Source: Peronospora farinosa
Taxonomy: Eukaryota > Oomycota > Peronosporomycetes > Peronosporales > Peronosporaceae
DNA length: 64,000 nt
Reading direction: 5' to 3'
Assembly (NCBI GenBank): GCA_947646735.1
Contig: CANTFK010000397.1
Span: 24,899-88,898 of the forward strand
Below the pieces are notes generated by a model. The model saw only the letters and a list, made by a program, of their open reading frames with translations, was not told where the DNA came from and made no database searches. This document shows, in pieces, positions 21,737 to 33,866 of this stretch. Position 1 is the stretch's first letter. Each line of letters begins with the position of its first letter. The translations under genes were made by a program, and so were the position numbers.

Positions 21737-22697
21737 ATGGCTACTTTTGACCGAGGCGACGAGCTAAAACAACAGGGTAATTTATGCTTTCAAAAGGGTA
21801 AATTTCATGCTGCTATTGATATGTACACGGAAGCTATTGTACGTTGAGCATGTATACATTCCTATTATTACGTTACCTTTTCTCTCCTCATTCTTTTTTT
21901 TCTTCTTCTATACTAGGTCATGGCTCCAGGTCGTTCGAAATATTATTCAAATCGTGCTTTATGTTATTCAAAATTAGAAAAGTAGGAAAACTGCCGTAAG
22001 GACTGTGAAGTAGCACTAACATTTGATCCACTGAATGCAAAAGCCAGTTACATACTGGGAACAAGTCAAAAACATCTTTAGGCTTTTGATGCAGCTGTTA
22101 AAGCACTGGAGACGGCACTTTCGAGTGCAAAAAAACCCAATACCATTACGTTCCAGCAAGATATTCGGACGGAATTACAACGAGTTAAAAAAGAGCAATG
22201 GCATTATGAACAAAAACAACGACTTGTTCGTCATGAAGAGGTCAAATGTCAATTGGTGCAACTGTTTCAAGCTCGACAAACGGCGGAACTCGTCGAAACG
22301 GAAAAAGAGGATGCTTTGATGGCATATGTGGAACACATGGCTGCATGTTTTGAAAAGGAGATGTATCCGGGCGAAATTCCCGAGTATTTCATATGTCCAA
22401 TTAGCATGGAAATTATGCAGGACCCTGTGACAACTCCTAATGGTGTCTCGTACGTGATTGAAACACTTTGGGGATAGTTTTGCTAGTATATTATTGGGGT
22501 GGAGTAAGTTGATTTTTTTGTTTCTTGTGTTGTGTAGATATGAGAGACGATGTTTGGAAACCCATTTACAACGTAATGGAGAGATTGACCCGTTGACGCG
22601 AAAGCAATTGACAGTCGATATGCTTCGACCCAATAAGTCTCTATGTGCTGCAATTGAAGACTATTTGAAGAAAAATGTATGGGCACTCGAGTATTAG
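21737..22697 (+). pseudogene. CHIP/STUB1-type TPR and U-box E3 ligase with two in-frame TAG codons
   Basis: Three exons (21737-21838, 21917-22449, 22538-22697) join in frame across GT-AG introns of 78 and 88 nt into 265 codons. TPR repeats fill the first half (GNLCFQKGKFHAAIDMYTEAI, SNRALCYSKLEK, FDPLNAKASYILG). A helical linker and a C-terminal U-box follow (EYFICPISMEIMQDPVTTPNG). CHIP proteins hold Hsp70/Hsp90 tails through the TPRs and ubiquitinate clients. Two internal TAG codons interrupt exon 2 at 21983-21985 and 22079-22081, each one transition away from the residue expected in the family (Trp and Gln). No frameshift or other damage is visible, so inactivation is recent, or the stops are base-calling or assembly errors. 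The gene itself ends in TAG, so reassignment is not supported. Confidence 0.8.
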
Positions 22698-22973
22698 TGT
22701 ACTGGAAAAGGATATTAGCGTTTGAGATATACTGCAAAGCATCCGAAGCTAGAGCACATATGACTTCAGGTTTTCTTTTTGTACTGGTCGTAGCCCTTAC
22801 TGGGTAGTGTGATAGGTAGTCATATCATACCATAACGTGTCAGGGATTCTAAGGTTACTCATTGGTACACGCTCTAGTGAGCAGATGTTGAAGTAATCTG
22901 TAGTGCCGCCAGAGTCTCGAGTCGTTGACACTTTCTAATTCACTCTCTAGTCGTCACGTGACCTACGTCCCTT

Positions 22974-23539
22974 ATGCAGCCATCTTCAACATCCACTAGT
23001 CTTCATCTTGTCGAACCTTTGGTCATTACCGAAGCCTGGTCGGGCGATCCAAAGTGTTGTCAAACTTTAGAGTTTCCTCGATCGGAACATGCCCTTTTGG
23101 ATGTAACACAAGGGCTTGTACGTTGGTCCAAAGACTCCATCATCCAATGGTTCGCACTCTGGCTACAGCAGAGATTCAATGCAGTGGTAGTTGAGGAACT
23201 ATCTCCGACTATTCTCCAGCAACTGGACGTTATCGTTGCCAGTGTTGCCGAGCTCAAGAGACAGCAACAATTGATCCATACATCACTAGAAGGTCTCCGA
23301 TATAGCCAGAGATGTTGTTGTAAGAGTGGAAATCCCCTGGAAACTCCAAGGTAAGTGGGTTTATATTATTAGATTAGAGGTTAAAAGAGAGAGAGAATAA
23401 CATGAACCATGCATCTCTTAGGACGGAGACGACGACACTATTCAGAAAATCAACTCAAGAAGAAAATTATCTTTTGATCGTCCAAGAGATTGAGGACTAT
23501 GTGGAGTTAAACTTTGAAGACGAAGCGACAGTGGAATAA
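22974..23539 (+). CDS. small two-exon hypothetical protein
   Basis: Exons 22974-23350 and 23422-23539 are joined by a 71-nt intron (GTAAGT donor, TTAG acceptor) and encode 164 residues starting at ATG 22974. No known domain is recognised. A helical segment around residues 75-110 (LQQLDVIVASVAELKRQQQ) looks like a coiled coil, followed by a cysteine cluster (QRCCCKSGNP) and an acidic C-terminus (QEIEDYVELNFEDEATVE). It lies 276 bp downstream of the CHIP-like gene on the same strand. The clean intron and phase argue for a real gene. Confidence 0.6.
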
Positions 23540-23975
23540 GAGAATCAATGGCTGATAGCAGTCATGGGTCTTTTACTGCTACGTAACAAGAGATGATCGG
23601 GTTTTTTTTCTTCTAGGAATGACCTTAGAAGGACGATACAATGACCTTAAGACAGAGTATGAAGACCTTTTAAGAAGAATAATCGATTAAAATTTAATTT
23701 TCAGTCAAAAAAATTGTGAAATGTTCGGATACTCAAGTTGGATTGACACTGGCGAAGACTGCTGATATTACCGGAATTCCTACCGGTATCGACTGTCACA
23801 AAAAGTGCTTTTTTAGAGTAAACGCGATTCTTCGCCATGGTACTAGCTTAAATATTGTAAGGTCAAAAGGCCCGTATTATGCATAAAAAGCTGCTTTACC
23901 GGTATTCATGTCACCAACATAGCTACATGTAGCCATCACATATTGATACACGACCAGAATCACAAATTGGAGCTA
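23540..23975. other. intergenic, no gene seen
   Basis: About 430 bases between two plus-strand genes. It contains a CCGGAATTCCTACCGGT near-palindrome around 23770 and otherwise nothing I can name. It must include the promoter of the 7TM gene. Confidence 0.4.
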
Positions 23976-25755
23976 ATGGGGAAAAGGGCACTACTAAATG
24001 CAGCATTTGTGCTGACTGGTGTCGCTGCTATGAAACAATCATGGATGTTTGAGGCTGAGGACCGTCCACACTTTTTCATTGAACGCTTTGGTTTTGGGCA
24101 CTCAGGACACATGGACGTGCACGTGTCCAATGTAGAAATTAATACACCAGAAAAGTCTTACACAATTCAGGCAGGACTATTATTTGTGCATGTACGTAAT
24201 TTATTTTGTGCATTTTGTGCAAAATCGTAATTTTTGACAAATAGAAATTTAAAATACTAACTTTTTTGATACTTTATATACTTGAATAAATTCATAGCAA
24301 GATAAGTTATGGGAGACGGTAGCATTGTTAGAAGACTCAAGCGTAACTGAAGCTATTGATAACGAAACAGACGAGTGTATTCTGCAACTACGTCACGATG
24401 ATGAATGGATTGATCTCAATAAGGCACAAACCTGGTATGATACTGATATTTGATACTGTTATGTTTTGTAACCTTAACTGATATGAAAATCTAAATCTGA
24501 TTCTGACCTCTGAACAGGAATATTAGTCGGAGTATGGAACTTGAAGGCACAGAAGACAATGGACACAAAAGACTACAAAAGATTGGGTTTTATTACATTT
24601 TCTATGCCCAGTGTACACCTGGAATCAAGGTCTCTTTCCATGTAAGTATGATTTTTTTTCTCGTGTATTATGTTGCTTTAAATGGTAGCCAGCTAATTGC
24701 TTTTTGTATTATGGATACTGCTTTTCGTGATATGGTGTGTTTAGATGGACGCATTGTTCAAGAATGGAGATCACAATTTTTTGTCCATTGGGGATGCACC
24801 TTTACCAAGTGTTTATCTGGTAATGAGCTTGCTCTTTTTAAGTGCTGCAGTAGTTTGGTGGTGGTGTCTCGTGAAAAATTTGGAACATGTGCAACGAGTT
24901 CATTGGTTCATGGCAGTACTGGTGTCAGTTAAGACGGTAGCACTATTTGCTGAAGCAATGCATGCGTACTACATGAAACGTAACGGTGACACTCTTACTG
25001 CGTGGACAGCAGTGACGTACGCGTTTTTAAGTCTAAAGGGGATTTTACTATTCTCGGTGCTGATGCTTATTGGTACGGGATGGTCACTATTGAAACCTCA
25101 TTTGTCGCAGAAGGACAAGTCGGTGCTGTCGCTGGTGCTAGTACTGCAGGTCATAAGCAACATTGCCCAGATTGTAGAGGCAGAGACTGCAGTGGGTACA
25201 CGTGCTTGGGTAAGCTGGCGAGATGTCTTAATCATTGCAGACGTGGCTTGCTGTGCTGCAGTGTTGCTTCCGATTGTGTGGTCTATTCGTCAACTGCGAG
25301 TTGCCGCTGCAACAGACGGCAAGGCCTTTATTAATCTCCAGAAACTCACGCAATTTCGATCATTTTACCTGCTCGTCATTTGCTATATCTACGTGACTCG
25401 GTTGGCCTTGCAGCTCCTGCGGGCTAGTTTGCCCTATAACGGTACCTGGGTGGCTGTGGCAGTGAGCGAACTAGCTGCTTTGGGCTTTTTCATCGCCACT
25501 GGCTATCGCTTCCGTCCGTTGCCGGTCAACCCGTATCTGGAAGTTCCTATGCACGAGGATAATTTGGAGGAATTTGCGCTGGAAGACGACGAAGATGACT
25601 TGGACTTTCAACGCGATCAGCGCAACGATATTCACAAGTTTGCATACGGTGCGCCAGTTAGAACCACGGCAAGCTACTCAATGAAGAGACAGTATGCACC
25701 GGAGCGTGCCAGTTATGCTAACACGACGAGTGACAGCATCAATAGCGATCTATAG
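23976..25755 (+). CDS. GPR107/GPR108-like (GOST family) seven-transmembrane protein
   Basis: Four exons (23976-24191, 24298-24434, 24518-24641, 24745-25755) join cleanly in frame to 495 residues. The second junction rebuilds a Trp codon. The protein starts with a hydrophobic signal-like stretch, has a ~160-residue lumenal domain and then seven hydrophobic segments from residue ~180 (VYLVMSLLFLSAAVVWWW, ILLFSVLMLIGTGWSLL and others). The GTGWSLLKP stretch and the FYLLVICYIYVTR segment are typical of the lung-7TM/GPR107 family, which acts in Golgi and endosomal trafficking. The C-terminal tail is acidic and cytosolic. The last exon starts directly at an ATG after a TTTAG acceptor, so an alternative short form is conceivable. 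Confidence 0.85.
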
Positions 25756-26754
25756 AAGACGCAACATGAGTGTGGGGCAACCATCTGAATAGTGAGCATA
25801 CACCACAGCGCTCTTTCGATTTCCATGGCGTCTCAATGTTCAGATGGATCAGGAAAACGGTGTTCTGACGACGAGAGCTCACAATTACAAGAGCATGACA
25901 AAGTGAGGTTTCGTAAACACGCCAATCTGCAGACGCAAGTCACCATGCGTAAACCATGCTGATGCTGAGAAAGATAACTGGACTCACGTTTTGTTGCCAG
26001 TTTGGACGCGTTGCCACTGGACTTCATCAGGTGCTTGATCTACACAATACTTGCTTGGGGGGGACATGTGCAATGTCGATTATTGATGTGAGGGCTCGTG
26101 CAAGTAGTACGTTCACAAGGATACTTACAAGGATGGTCTACTTGAATTATCGCCGATGTTGTCACGCCAACGGTACCGTCGATTAATGCTATCCATGCAC
26201 TAAGACTTTGTCTACGGAAAGGATGACTGAAAGGTAGGCAAGCCAAGTTATTTCATACACGATGTTTGGTTTCTCAATTTTTTTCATCTGAAGTTTTCTC
26301 CCCACTAGCATCCATTTCAGCGTTAGTTCAAGGCATTTTAAGTATCGGCATCGCCTCGGTTTCAAGTAGGGATTGCCACATAGTGTGACAGTTAAAGAAA
26401 GATAGCGAGTGGAAGAGACAGTGGTGGTGGTAGTCTCTACTACATGTATATGCAGATCTGTCTACAATCATATGAACTCGAGGAAAGCCGACGTGACAAT
26501 CATCAGGAAAAAACGTGGTCGCAAACTGTGCAAACAATTTGGCTCTGACTTGGCTATGGAATGACTACCCACCGTCGATTGTTTGTTCGACCAGGTCGCG
26601 TGCGCAGTCTAGTTGTACTGTACGCCAGCCATTCCGGCTCTTCTCGTTCAATGAGTCACTTCCAATAACGAGAAGCTCATCCATACATCCATATTGAACC
26701 TATCCGTGCGACAAGACAAGCCACCTGGGACCCTTTCAATTCCCTATTTGCACA
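25756..26754. other. intergenic, no gene seen
   Basis: About 1 kb between the GPR107-like and SWEET-like genes. Only short unrelated frames on both strands. The 150 bases before 26755 presumably contain the promoter of the first SWEET gene. Confidence 0.45.
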
Positions 26755-27576
26755 ATGGTTCATACGAACGTCGTCCTGATGGTTCGTTGCTGGATCTTTT
26801 GCAGTACATTGCTCATGATTTACATGCCATCGCTTGTGATTCGTCACATTTACCGAGTCAAAGCTGTTGGCTCCATGACTCTTGTGCCCATTTTCCTGCT
26901 GCTCGCCAATACACACGTGTGGATGTTGTATGGTTATTTAGGGCAAACGTGGTTTCCCAGCTTCCCTGTCTTCCTCATCGGTGATATTGTCTCGTTCGTC
27001 TATTTATTCATCTACTGGAGGTACTCGGACAATCGTCACCACGTGGCTAAAACCATTGGGTTGATGTTTGCTTGGCTTGCGGTGCCGACCTTCTACGTGA
27101 TTGTCGCGAGTTTGGGCTTCACAGGTCAGACACGCGCCGAGATTTGGAAAACTCAAGGCTTGTGTTTTTGTGACGTTACCGTTATCTCAACGCACATGTT
27201 CATGCTTAAGAACCTTGTTCATGCGTTCAAGCATAGATCCGCTGCAACGCTCGTCCCCCGGTCTCTGGCTGTGACTACTTTCAATACTTTTGGCTGGTTC
27301 ACATTCGGCCGCGTAACTTCAAACTGGATCATTGCTGGACCTCAAGTATTTGTCATTACTCTTCACGTGGCTGCGTGGACCATGTACGTTGTCTTTGCTT
27401 GCCAAACAAACCCCAAGACAGCTGGTAGTGTGACGGACGAGGGCACTTCTGTCATGTCTAACGTCGACTTTTCACCCAAGATCGACTTTCATGTCTGCTG
27501 CACCAAGGAGGGAACTGATCCTAGTAGTCCAGAATATTGTGCCTTACGGTCACCACTGGCATCATTGCAGAGATAA
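26755..27576 (+). CDS. SWEET/MtN3-like sugar transporter
   Basis: A single exon of 273 residues starting at ATG 26755. It is very hydrophobic with about seven membrane segments in the triple-helix-bundle order of the SWEET family. The MtN3 signature shows in MTLVPIFLLLANTHVWMLYG (segment two) followed by FLIGDIVSFVYLFIYWRY. SWEETs are bidirectional uniporters for mono- and disaccharides. In an oomycete they could serve in sugar uptake or release, but the substrate cannot be read from the sequence. The second half is more diverged than in the neighbouring paralogue. The gene converges on the second SWEET gene, with 548 bp between stop codons. Confidence 0.75.
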   Translation: MVHTNVVLMVRCWIFCSTLLMIYMPSLVIRHIYRVKAVGSMTLVPIFLLLANTHVWMLYGYLGQTWFPSFPVFLIGDIVSFVYLFIYWRYSDNRHHVAKTIGLMFAWLAVPTFYVIVASLGFTGQTRAEIWKTQGLCFCDVTVISTHMFMLKNLVHAFKHRSAATLVPRSLAVTTFNTFGWFTFGRVTSNWIIAGPQVFVITLHVAAWTMYVVFACQTNPKTAGSVTDEGTSVMSNVDFSPKIDFHVCCTKEGTDPSSPEYCALRSPLASLQR

Positions 27577-28124
27577 TGAAGCAACAAAGGGTTATGGCAT
27601 TAACAAACAGAAGGATCCCTTGGCTGCAACTTGCAACCAAAGACACTAGAGAGATGCAGAATGAGCTCCACATTATCGTCCAAGGAAGGAAGAAAATCAT
27701 TCCGCCCCTTTCACTGACTGCATCTCAAAGCCAAGATTGGCTCCACTTTAGATATTATCTACTACGTCTTTGCTATTTGCCTATGTAATTCTACGATTAG
27801 AAAGCTCTTTTATGAGTCGGTTGGTATCGTCAATACATGCATTTGGTGGTCGTGCGGCTTGATTAAGAACGTTATTAACTTGTTAATTAGACGGCATTAT
27901 GGCGGGCGGACAAGTGGGTACATTGTTTTGCTTGACATACTACACATTGGTGTCACGTAGTAGGCTACTGCTAACAGCTCCACAATAATGAGACAATGTC
28001 AAAACCGACTTATTTTTTCGATTTTCGTTATGATGAAAGTCTGTTCCTCTGGTATATCGTAGTCGCTAGAATACTTCAATCTCAAAGTTGTCAATGGACT
28101 AATGAGGATTGAAGCTACGAATGT
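27577..28124. other. spacer between convergent SWEET genes
   Basis: Non-coding in appearance. It contains the two 3' ends. No hairpin or repeat stands out. Confidence 0.4.
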
Positions 28125-29114
28125 CTAGACTGAGACGGGCGTCACGAGCAACGGCTGCATGTCGTAATCGTAGTCGTCTTCGACAACGGACGAGTAGCGT
28201 AGCGAACCCGGTGTGGAGATCATCGAGAGCTCATCGAACAAATGTGGGCTTCTCTCAGTGCCGGAGTACGAAGGCGTACCTGCTATCATGACAGGGGTTC
28301 CTTCCGCGCGTTGGTATTGGTAGCCCATGAAGCGAGCCACACGGGACGGACGCACGATTCGGTATGTCGTGGGTAGCACATGTTTCATGTCAAGCTCAAC
28401 AGTCTTGATAGTAGATGTACTGGAGCCTTCTTCCAACTGAGCATTCAGATCCATGTACTCATTCGACGGTCGGTAGATGAAGTACAGCGGTATCTGGACG
28501 CCGCTAAAGACAAGGCCAATGGCACTTGGGACCAACACAAACATGTCTTCGTCCACGATAGACGTAGCTACCCACATGCAGCAGTTGAGAAAGATCATGA
28601 CGCACAAGTTGATGGGCAGCGACGCCGACGACTTGGTCTCTAGTACGACCTTGATCGTGGCCAAGGGCGACGCGTACATGCAAATGTTAATGGTCGCACC
28701 AACGTAGCCCAAGGACTGCACAACTTGGTCAAAAGTCTGGCCTGTTTTACCACCAACACCGAGGAGCACGTACATCGTGACGAGTGCCATTCCAAACAAA
28801 GCAACAGCGCAGGTCTGTCGAGACTCAAACTTGTTTTGTGCCCAGCGATAGTAGATGCTTGTAAAGACGACCCCGGCAATTTCACCAACCAGCGCCGCAG
28901 CGCATAGTGGAAAAATGCTTTCGGTCAGCAATCCGTAGAGGAGCCACAGGTGGTTGTTAAAACACATGAGCACGAGCGGAAGCAATGCCATTTGTCCCGT
29001 TGTCTTGGAGTTGTGCACTCGGTACATATCCGGAGCTGGACTCAAGTTCATACCGATCTGGATGGCAGCGGTGGTCATGTGCAATAGCGTCACAAGTGCA
29101 GAGGACGAACTCAT
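28125..29114 (-). CDS. SWEET/MtN3-like sugar transporter
   Basis: A single exon of 329 residues starting at ATG 29114. Both MtN3 repeats are clear: MALLPLVLMCFNNHLWLLYG in the first bundle and ASLPINLCVMIFLNCCMWVA in the second, separated by a linker helix. Seven membrane segments are predicted by eye, and the tail of ~110 residues is hydrophilic with a DDYDYDMQPLL end, which is likely cytosolic. This copy fits the SWEET family better than the plus-strand neighbour. The tail-to-tail arrangement suggests an inverted duplication followed by divergence. Sugar transport is a family inference. Confidence 0.85.
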   Translation of the reverse strand: MSSSSALVTLLHMTTAAIQIGMNLSPAPDMYRVHNSKTTGQMALLPLVLMCFNNHLWLLYGLLTESIFPLCAAALVGEIAGVVFTSIYYRWAQNKFESRQTCAVALFGMALVTMYVLLGVGGKTGQTFDQVVQSLGYVGATINICMYASPLATIKVVLETKSSASLPINLCVMIFLNCCMWVATSIVDEDMFVLVPSAIGLVFSGVQIPLYFIYRPSNEYMDLNAQLEEGSSTSTIKTVELDMKHVLPTTYRIVRPSRVARFMGYQYQRAEGTPVMIAGTPSYSGTERSPHLFDELSMISTPGSLRYSSVVEDDYDYDMQPLLVTPVSV

Positions 29115-29830
29115 GGCTTTCCAGGTTTCAGCCGGGGAGGCGAGACGGTCGGATGGCTCGACAAAGGAGACGACGAAATGATGACTAGCTTTCCAATTTG
29201 AGAATGAGATTGAGGACTACGAAGCAGCTGGAGAGAACGGTAGAGGATGGCAAGGGGGAAGGCGATCGATCGATATGATAGTCACCGCTTCATTAAATAT
29301 TTTGACGCGTGGTTCGGATGGAAAGTCTCCGTTTGGCACTGGGCTTTTCGACTCATTTGTACCGGTCGTGGCCTTTTCCATCGTCTTTCCGACACGAAAC
29401 CTTTGTTTTCAGTGAATATTGCGCTACAATCTATGTGCGACGCCAAGCAGCCAAAAAAAATATCTGGGCTGGCGTCCACTAAAAGGATCGTGAATGCAGT
29501 GCCAAGCCAAATTTATACAACTTTTGCGTAGCCGTTAGGATCGGATACGCATCCTACCTCCGCCTCTTATTTCGTTTCATGGGCGACTTGAAGTCTCCCA
29601 ATCATTATCAAAAAATTCGCGGACCAATCGTAGGAGCAGTCGAAAAAGGTCCAGGCAAAAAGCGCTGACCCTCGTTAATTTCATAAATTGGTCGCTATAT
29701 TCTTCTTTAGAGACTTTTTAGCTGGGGGTTTGACAGAATCAGATCGTAAGTTGAAGTGAAGACCAACACTCTTGATGTCCGCACTCGACGTAAGAATCAA
29801 AAGGAAAGGAGCCATTGAGCAAGTGAAATA
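29115..29830. other. intergenic, no gene seen
   Basis: About 700 bases between divergent starts. It must hold promoters for the minus-strand SWEET gene and the coiled-coil gene. Nothing else is recognisable. Confidence 0.4.
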
Positions 29831-32800
29831 ATGGGGATCGCACGCGACATGACAGACACCATAGAAGACATACCGGTATCACAGGATGCAAAGACACTCG
29901 TTCCATTGTCATTGAGTCTGTACGTGAGAAATTTTGTGACGTTATGATCAATCGACCAAGTAAATTTGATGTTTGTATGTAGAGTGGCAAAGAAGGAGAG
30001 GATCTTACAGATGGAGGTTACCAAGCTCGAGAAGATGCTTGTTCAACGCAACGAGATGCTTTCCAAACTACAAGAAAACCACGAGTATCTGCTCATGACA
30101 AATGGACAGCTACAGTGCGCCATCGTCGATGTCACTTTTGTTCTTAGTAACGAGACTGATTCTATTGTGATTCAATAGAGCAAGAAGGTGCTTACATCGT
30201 GAGAAGCTCGTATCGCTAAAAATGCTACTAGATGCATACACAGCAACAGATGGAGTCAAATTCAAAAGTCATCTCAGCGACGCTATTGGAATGAATGAGC
30301 TCGATGCTACGGCTGAAAAGTGTGGCGTGCTGAAGGACATTTTGCTTGGACTGGTAGACAAGCATGTTGGACTGGAGCAACGATGCATGGGGATTGAAGA
30401 GCAGACGTCTAGAGAGACATTGGCTCTTATATCAAAGAACGAACAATTGAATGAAGGTATGAGAACGGAAGAGAGGGAGGATACGTGCCGTCGCTCATGC
30501 TTTTACTCTTGCTTTTGCTCTAGCTCGAAGCACTCTTGACCTTCTACACGAAGATATTCGCTCAACTCAATGGAACTTTGAGGTATTTGAACGGGTTCCA
30601 GTAGCGACGGTGTCTCTGTTACCCTATTTATCAAACTATGTGTGTATTTTGTACAGTATGATCAAGCTGAACTTGCTGAAGAAGACAAGCGTCTTCACAT
30701 TGCTAGCCAAAGTGGGCAGCATGAGGCAGCAATGGCGGAAAAAGTCGACACTGCTTTGCAGAGTGGAAAGAGCGCGGTTGAAGATTTGCAGATAGTAGGC
30801 AACTATTTGTTATTCTTGCGCATTGTTTAAGGCATCTCGCCAACTACTACAACATTTTATCAGATCTGGCAAAACGATGAAGGCATGATCCATGAAGAAC
30901 ACCGCCAGCTTGCAATTGCAAACGAAAGTGCGATAAGGTACACCACTGTGCAGTGCTATTTTAACTAGTAATTAGATTGACGGTGGATGCAGTGAACAGC
31001 GAAAACTGCAGATGTTGCTTGAAAGCAACGGGGTACGAGCCGCAAAAGTGTTCGCCAGCTACGAAAAAGTGTTACTTACCGCGTTATGTGCGTACATTGA
31101 AGGCGACGTGCCCGGATGATGAGGAAGTTTTGCAGTTAGCCAAGGATTTTCAATCACGGTTGCAGCATGTCAACGTACGTCACCCTGCGGTTAAATGTCA
31201 ATCACAGGTCTAATCATTGCTTTCACTTCAGGAGGAAGTGACTAGTGCCAAATTTGTCAGACGAGAGCTAGCTCTACGAAAGAAACAAGAAAAGGAATGG
31301 CTGGCCTTTACACTTTCTAGTATCAAGGTGACCTCTGTGATTATTAGACATCATGACTTCAAGCTGCATAACAAAAGTGTCTTTGTGAGCAGGCAAAGGA
31401 CGAACAGCTAACTTGGCTAGAGTGTCAACGCGTTCACCTCGAAAATGAGCAAAAAGAAGCAAAAATGGCACACGCATCTGAAGAAATCAGTAGGTGTTTT
31501 GGAGGTGTCCAGGGTGGGGGTACATGTACTAACTGATGTTGCGTGTTTCAGCTTATCAGGCATTTCTTAAAGAACACAAAGCATCAGTGACTTCGTGTGA
31601 AAACCAAATTAAAGATGCTGAAATACTACTGAAGACGACTGAGCGTGCCATCTCCGCCCGCAATAAGAATTTGACAGCTGTCAACAAGAAGCTTGCTCAA
31701 AAGACAAAGGTGCTCGCTGAATGGAAGTCAAAAATTGCCACAAATCAGGAGCAAGTGGTAAAATCTGCAGCTACCAAGAAGCTTGTGGATGCTGAAATTC
31801 TGGCAGTACAAAATGCATTGGAGCAAGCCTCCCTGAATGTTGAACGCACTCAGCAGCTCCGAACTACACAAGATATGGAGTCTGAAAAACTGCGTTCATC
31901 CTGCGCTGTGTTGGAGTCTGAAATTCAACAGATACACAAAGTGTTGGCAATGCTAAAGGATGATACTGCAGCAGCACAAACTGCCGTAAAAAACCGTATC
32001 GACGAAATACGCGACAAGTTCTTGAGCACCTTTGTCGTTGACGATGCTAACATTTTGATTGAGCTGCTCAACAAGGAGGTACGTGGAACTGTCATAAGAT
32101 CGACACATCACCACGAGTTTATGCCGACAAAGCTGTATTCCTCACAGATTGCAAATTGGGCAACGAAAGACGCCGACGAAATAGTTTGTGATGCGATTGC
32201 CAGCGAGACAAAAATGGTAGATATCGTACTGATTTTCTCAAGCAGTAGATGTGAACTGCTTGTGCGTTTATTTGCGAATATCAATGTTTTGGCCTGACCA
32301 GTCCGTTTGCTGCGAATACGACAGCTAAAGCAAAGATACGATGATCTGTCGGCCGCCGCGCGCAAAAAATATGGCAAGATTTTGTCACAAAAGGTAAGTG
32401 GAGTTGATAGACACATCAATCAGCCAACTGACCTTTGAACCATTGTCTCTTGTTTGGCGATCAGGAAAAACAATACAACGCAAAATTAAAAATGCTGAAC
32501 GCTCAGACCGCGGAGAAGAGAGAAAAGCTTGCAGCTGTCTCCATGACGTGCAATAATAAACGCACGGGCAAGACAGCTATAATGAAGAAACCAGCTCGCG
32601 AGAATCCTTCGTTGCCTTTGTCTGCGACAGGCCATAACCCTGAAGCGGATGACGGCTCAGAAATTGCACCAACTGAAGACGGTGTGGGTAACAACGAGGG
32701 CGAGAACCAAGACGCTGACCCGCTATGGAACGAGCGCTCAAGCAACGATACCACTACCACCAAGGTTGTGCGGGGACAAACGATGATATTTAGCTGGCAC

Positions 32801-33628
32801 ATGAAGTTTTGCTATAGGCTGACACATTTTGCGCTTCTGTAGGTTCCAGTTGTCACGAAAAGTTCTTCAAAGCTGACGCAAGAAAAGACGAAAATAGTGC
32901 AGAAGCTAGCTTTGAAGTCTGCGCGGCGCCAACTTGCGCCTGGATTAAATTTGGTGGATGAGTCGCCACAGACTGACAAAGAGCTGACAGACATCTTCAC
33001 CACCGACTCCACAACTGTGATAGCGGCAACGAAGGCAATTTATCCCAGTAATGAAACCATCTCGAAGCAATGCAGACGAAACGATACTACTGGAGCACGT
33101 CAACCTCGATTGAAGCGGCGCACACCAGCGCAGAAAGCGGGAAAATCAGTGAAGACCGCAAGTATTACACCGGAAGCTGCACTTCCTGCCAATAATGTAG
33201 GCAGCGTTTCCAGCACTCAGTCAGATCATGCCGTGCAATTATCAAGCCAAGGATCTCTCTATTCTCCAATCGGCTGCGACGATGATCTTGAGGTATCACA
33301 ATCTGCAGGCGATGTTGGTCTGACAAAGCAGACGTCCGATACAGCAGTGCCCTTCACGACAAGCCAAGCTGACGCTAAAAAGCCACAGCTACAAAAGGTA
33401 TGATTTGTTACTTGCTTGCGCTTGGTAATCAATCGCGTTGAGCTAACAGCCTTGTAGCAGGTGGGCCAGTCCAACAAAAACGTCGTCAAGCGTCGCACGT
33501 CGACGAAGGTTACGCAACGATCGCGTCAATCCAAGACGAAGAAAGTCAACCGCGTTTCTATTGGCCGCTCGCAAGCTAGTACCCGCACCGTGGATTGGTC
33601 CGCTGCTGATTCTTTCTCGTTTGAGTGA
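29831..33628 (+). CDS. many-exon coiled-coil protein
   Basis: At least twelve short exons can be followed with GT-AG borders and consistent phase: 29831-29919, 29983-30114, 30179-30456, 30524-30582, 30657-30794, 30864-30937, 30993-~31174, 31232 onward, and so on to a TGA at 33626-33628. The encoded protein is almost entirely heptad-like coiled coil (LEKMLVQRNEMLSKLQENH, TTERAISARNKNLTAVNKKL), with a basic, serine-rich C-terminal tail (KRRTSTKVTQRSRQSKTKK). I cannot assign a family. A cytoskeletal, ciliary or chromosome-associated scaffold is possible. In the exon starting at 30993 the frame must shift by one base near 31100-31118, so either one splice site is missed or there is an indel. Exon borders from 32080 to 32350 are tentative. 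Confidence 0.6.
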
Positions 33629-33866
33629 CTTCGCTGGAGATTTCGGCATCGTCGTATCTTCATTTTTATCATCCCAAACACCGTTTTTTTGCCAGCCAAC
33701 AAACAGGTTTTGGTGGATTGCAAGTGTTGCGAATATTGAAACGATTGATTTTTTTCACCCAATGAGGATGATTATTAATATCGAGTGACATCCGTTCGAT
33801 GAGGAGTGCACGACGACGCCAATCAGTTTCAATTGTGCAATCTAAAGCTTAACCTTCTCATTAACT

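Noticed and set aside
21983..22081. TAG as a reassigned sense codon
   Set aside because: Several genes here end in TAG (GPR107-like, condensin CAP-G, the CHIP-like gene itself) and no other gene needs TAG readthrough.
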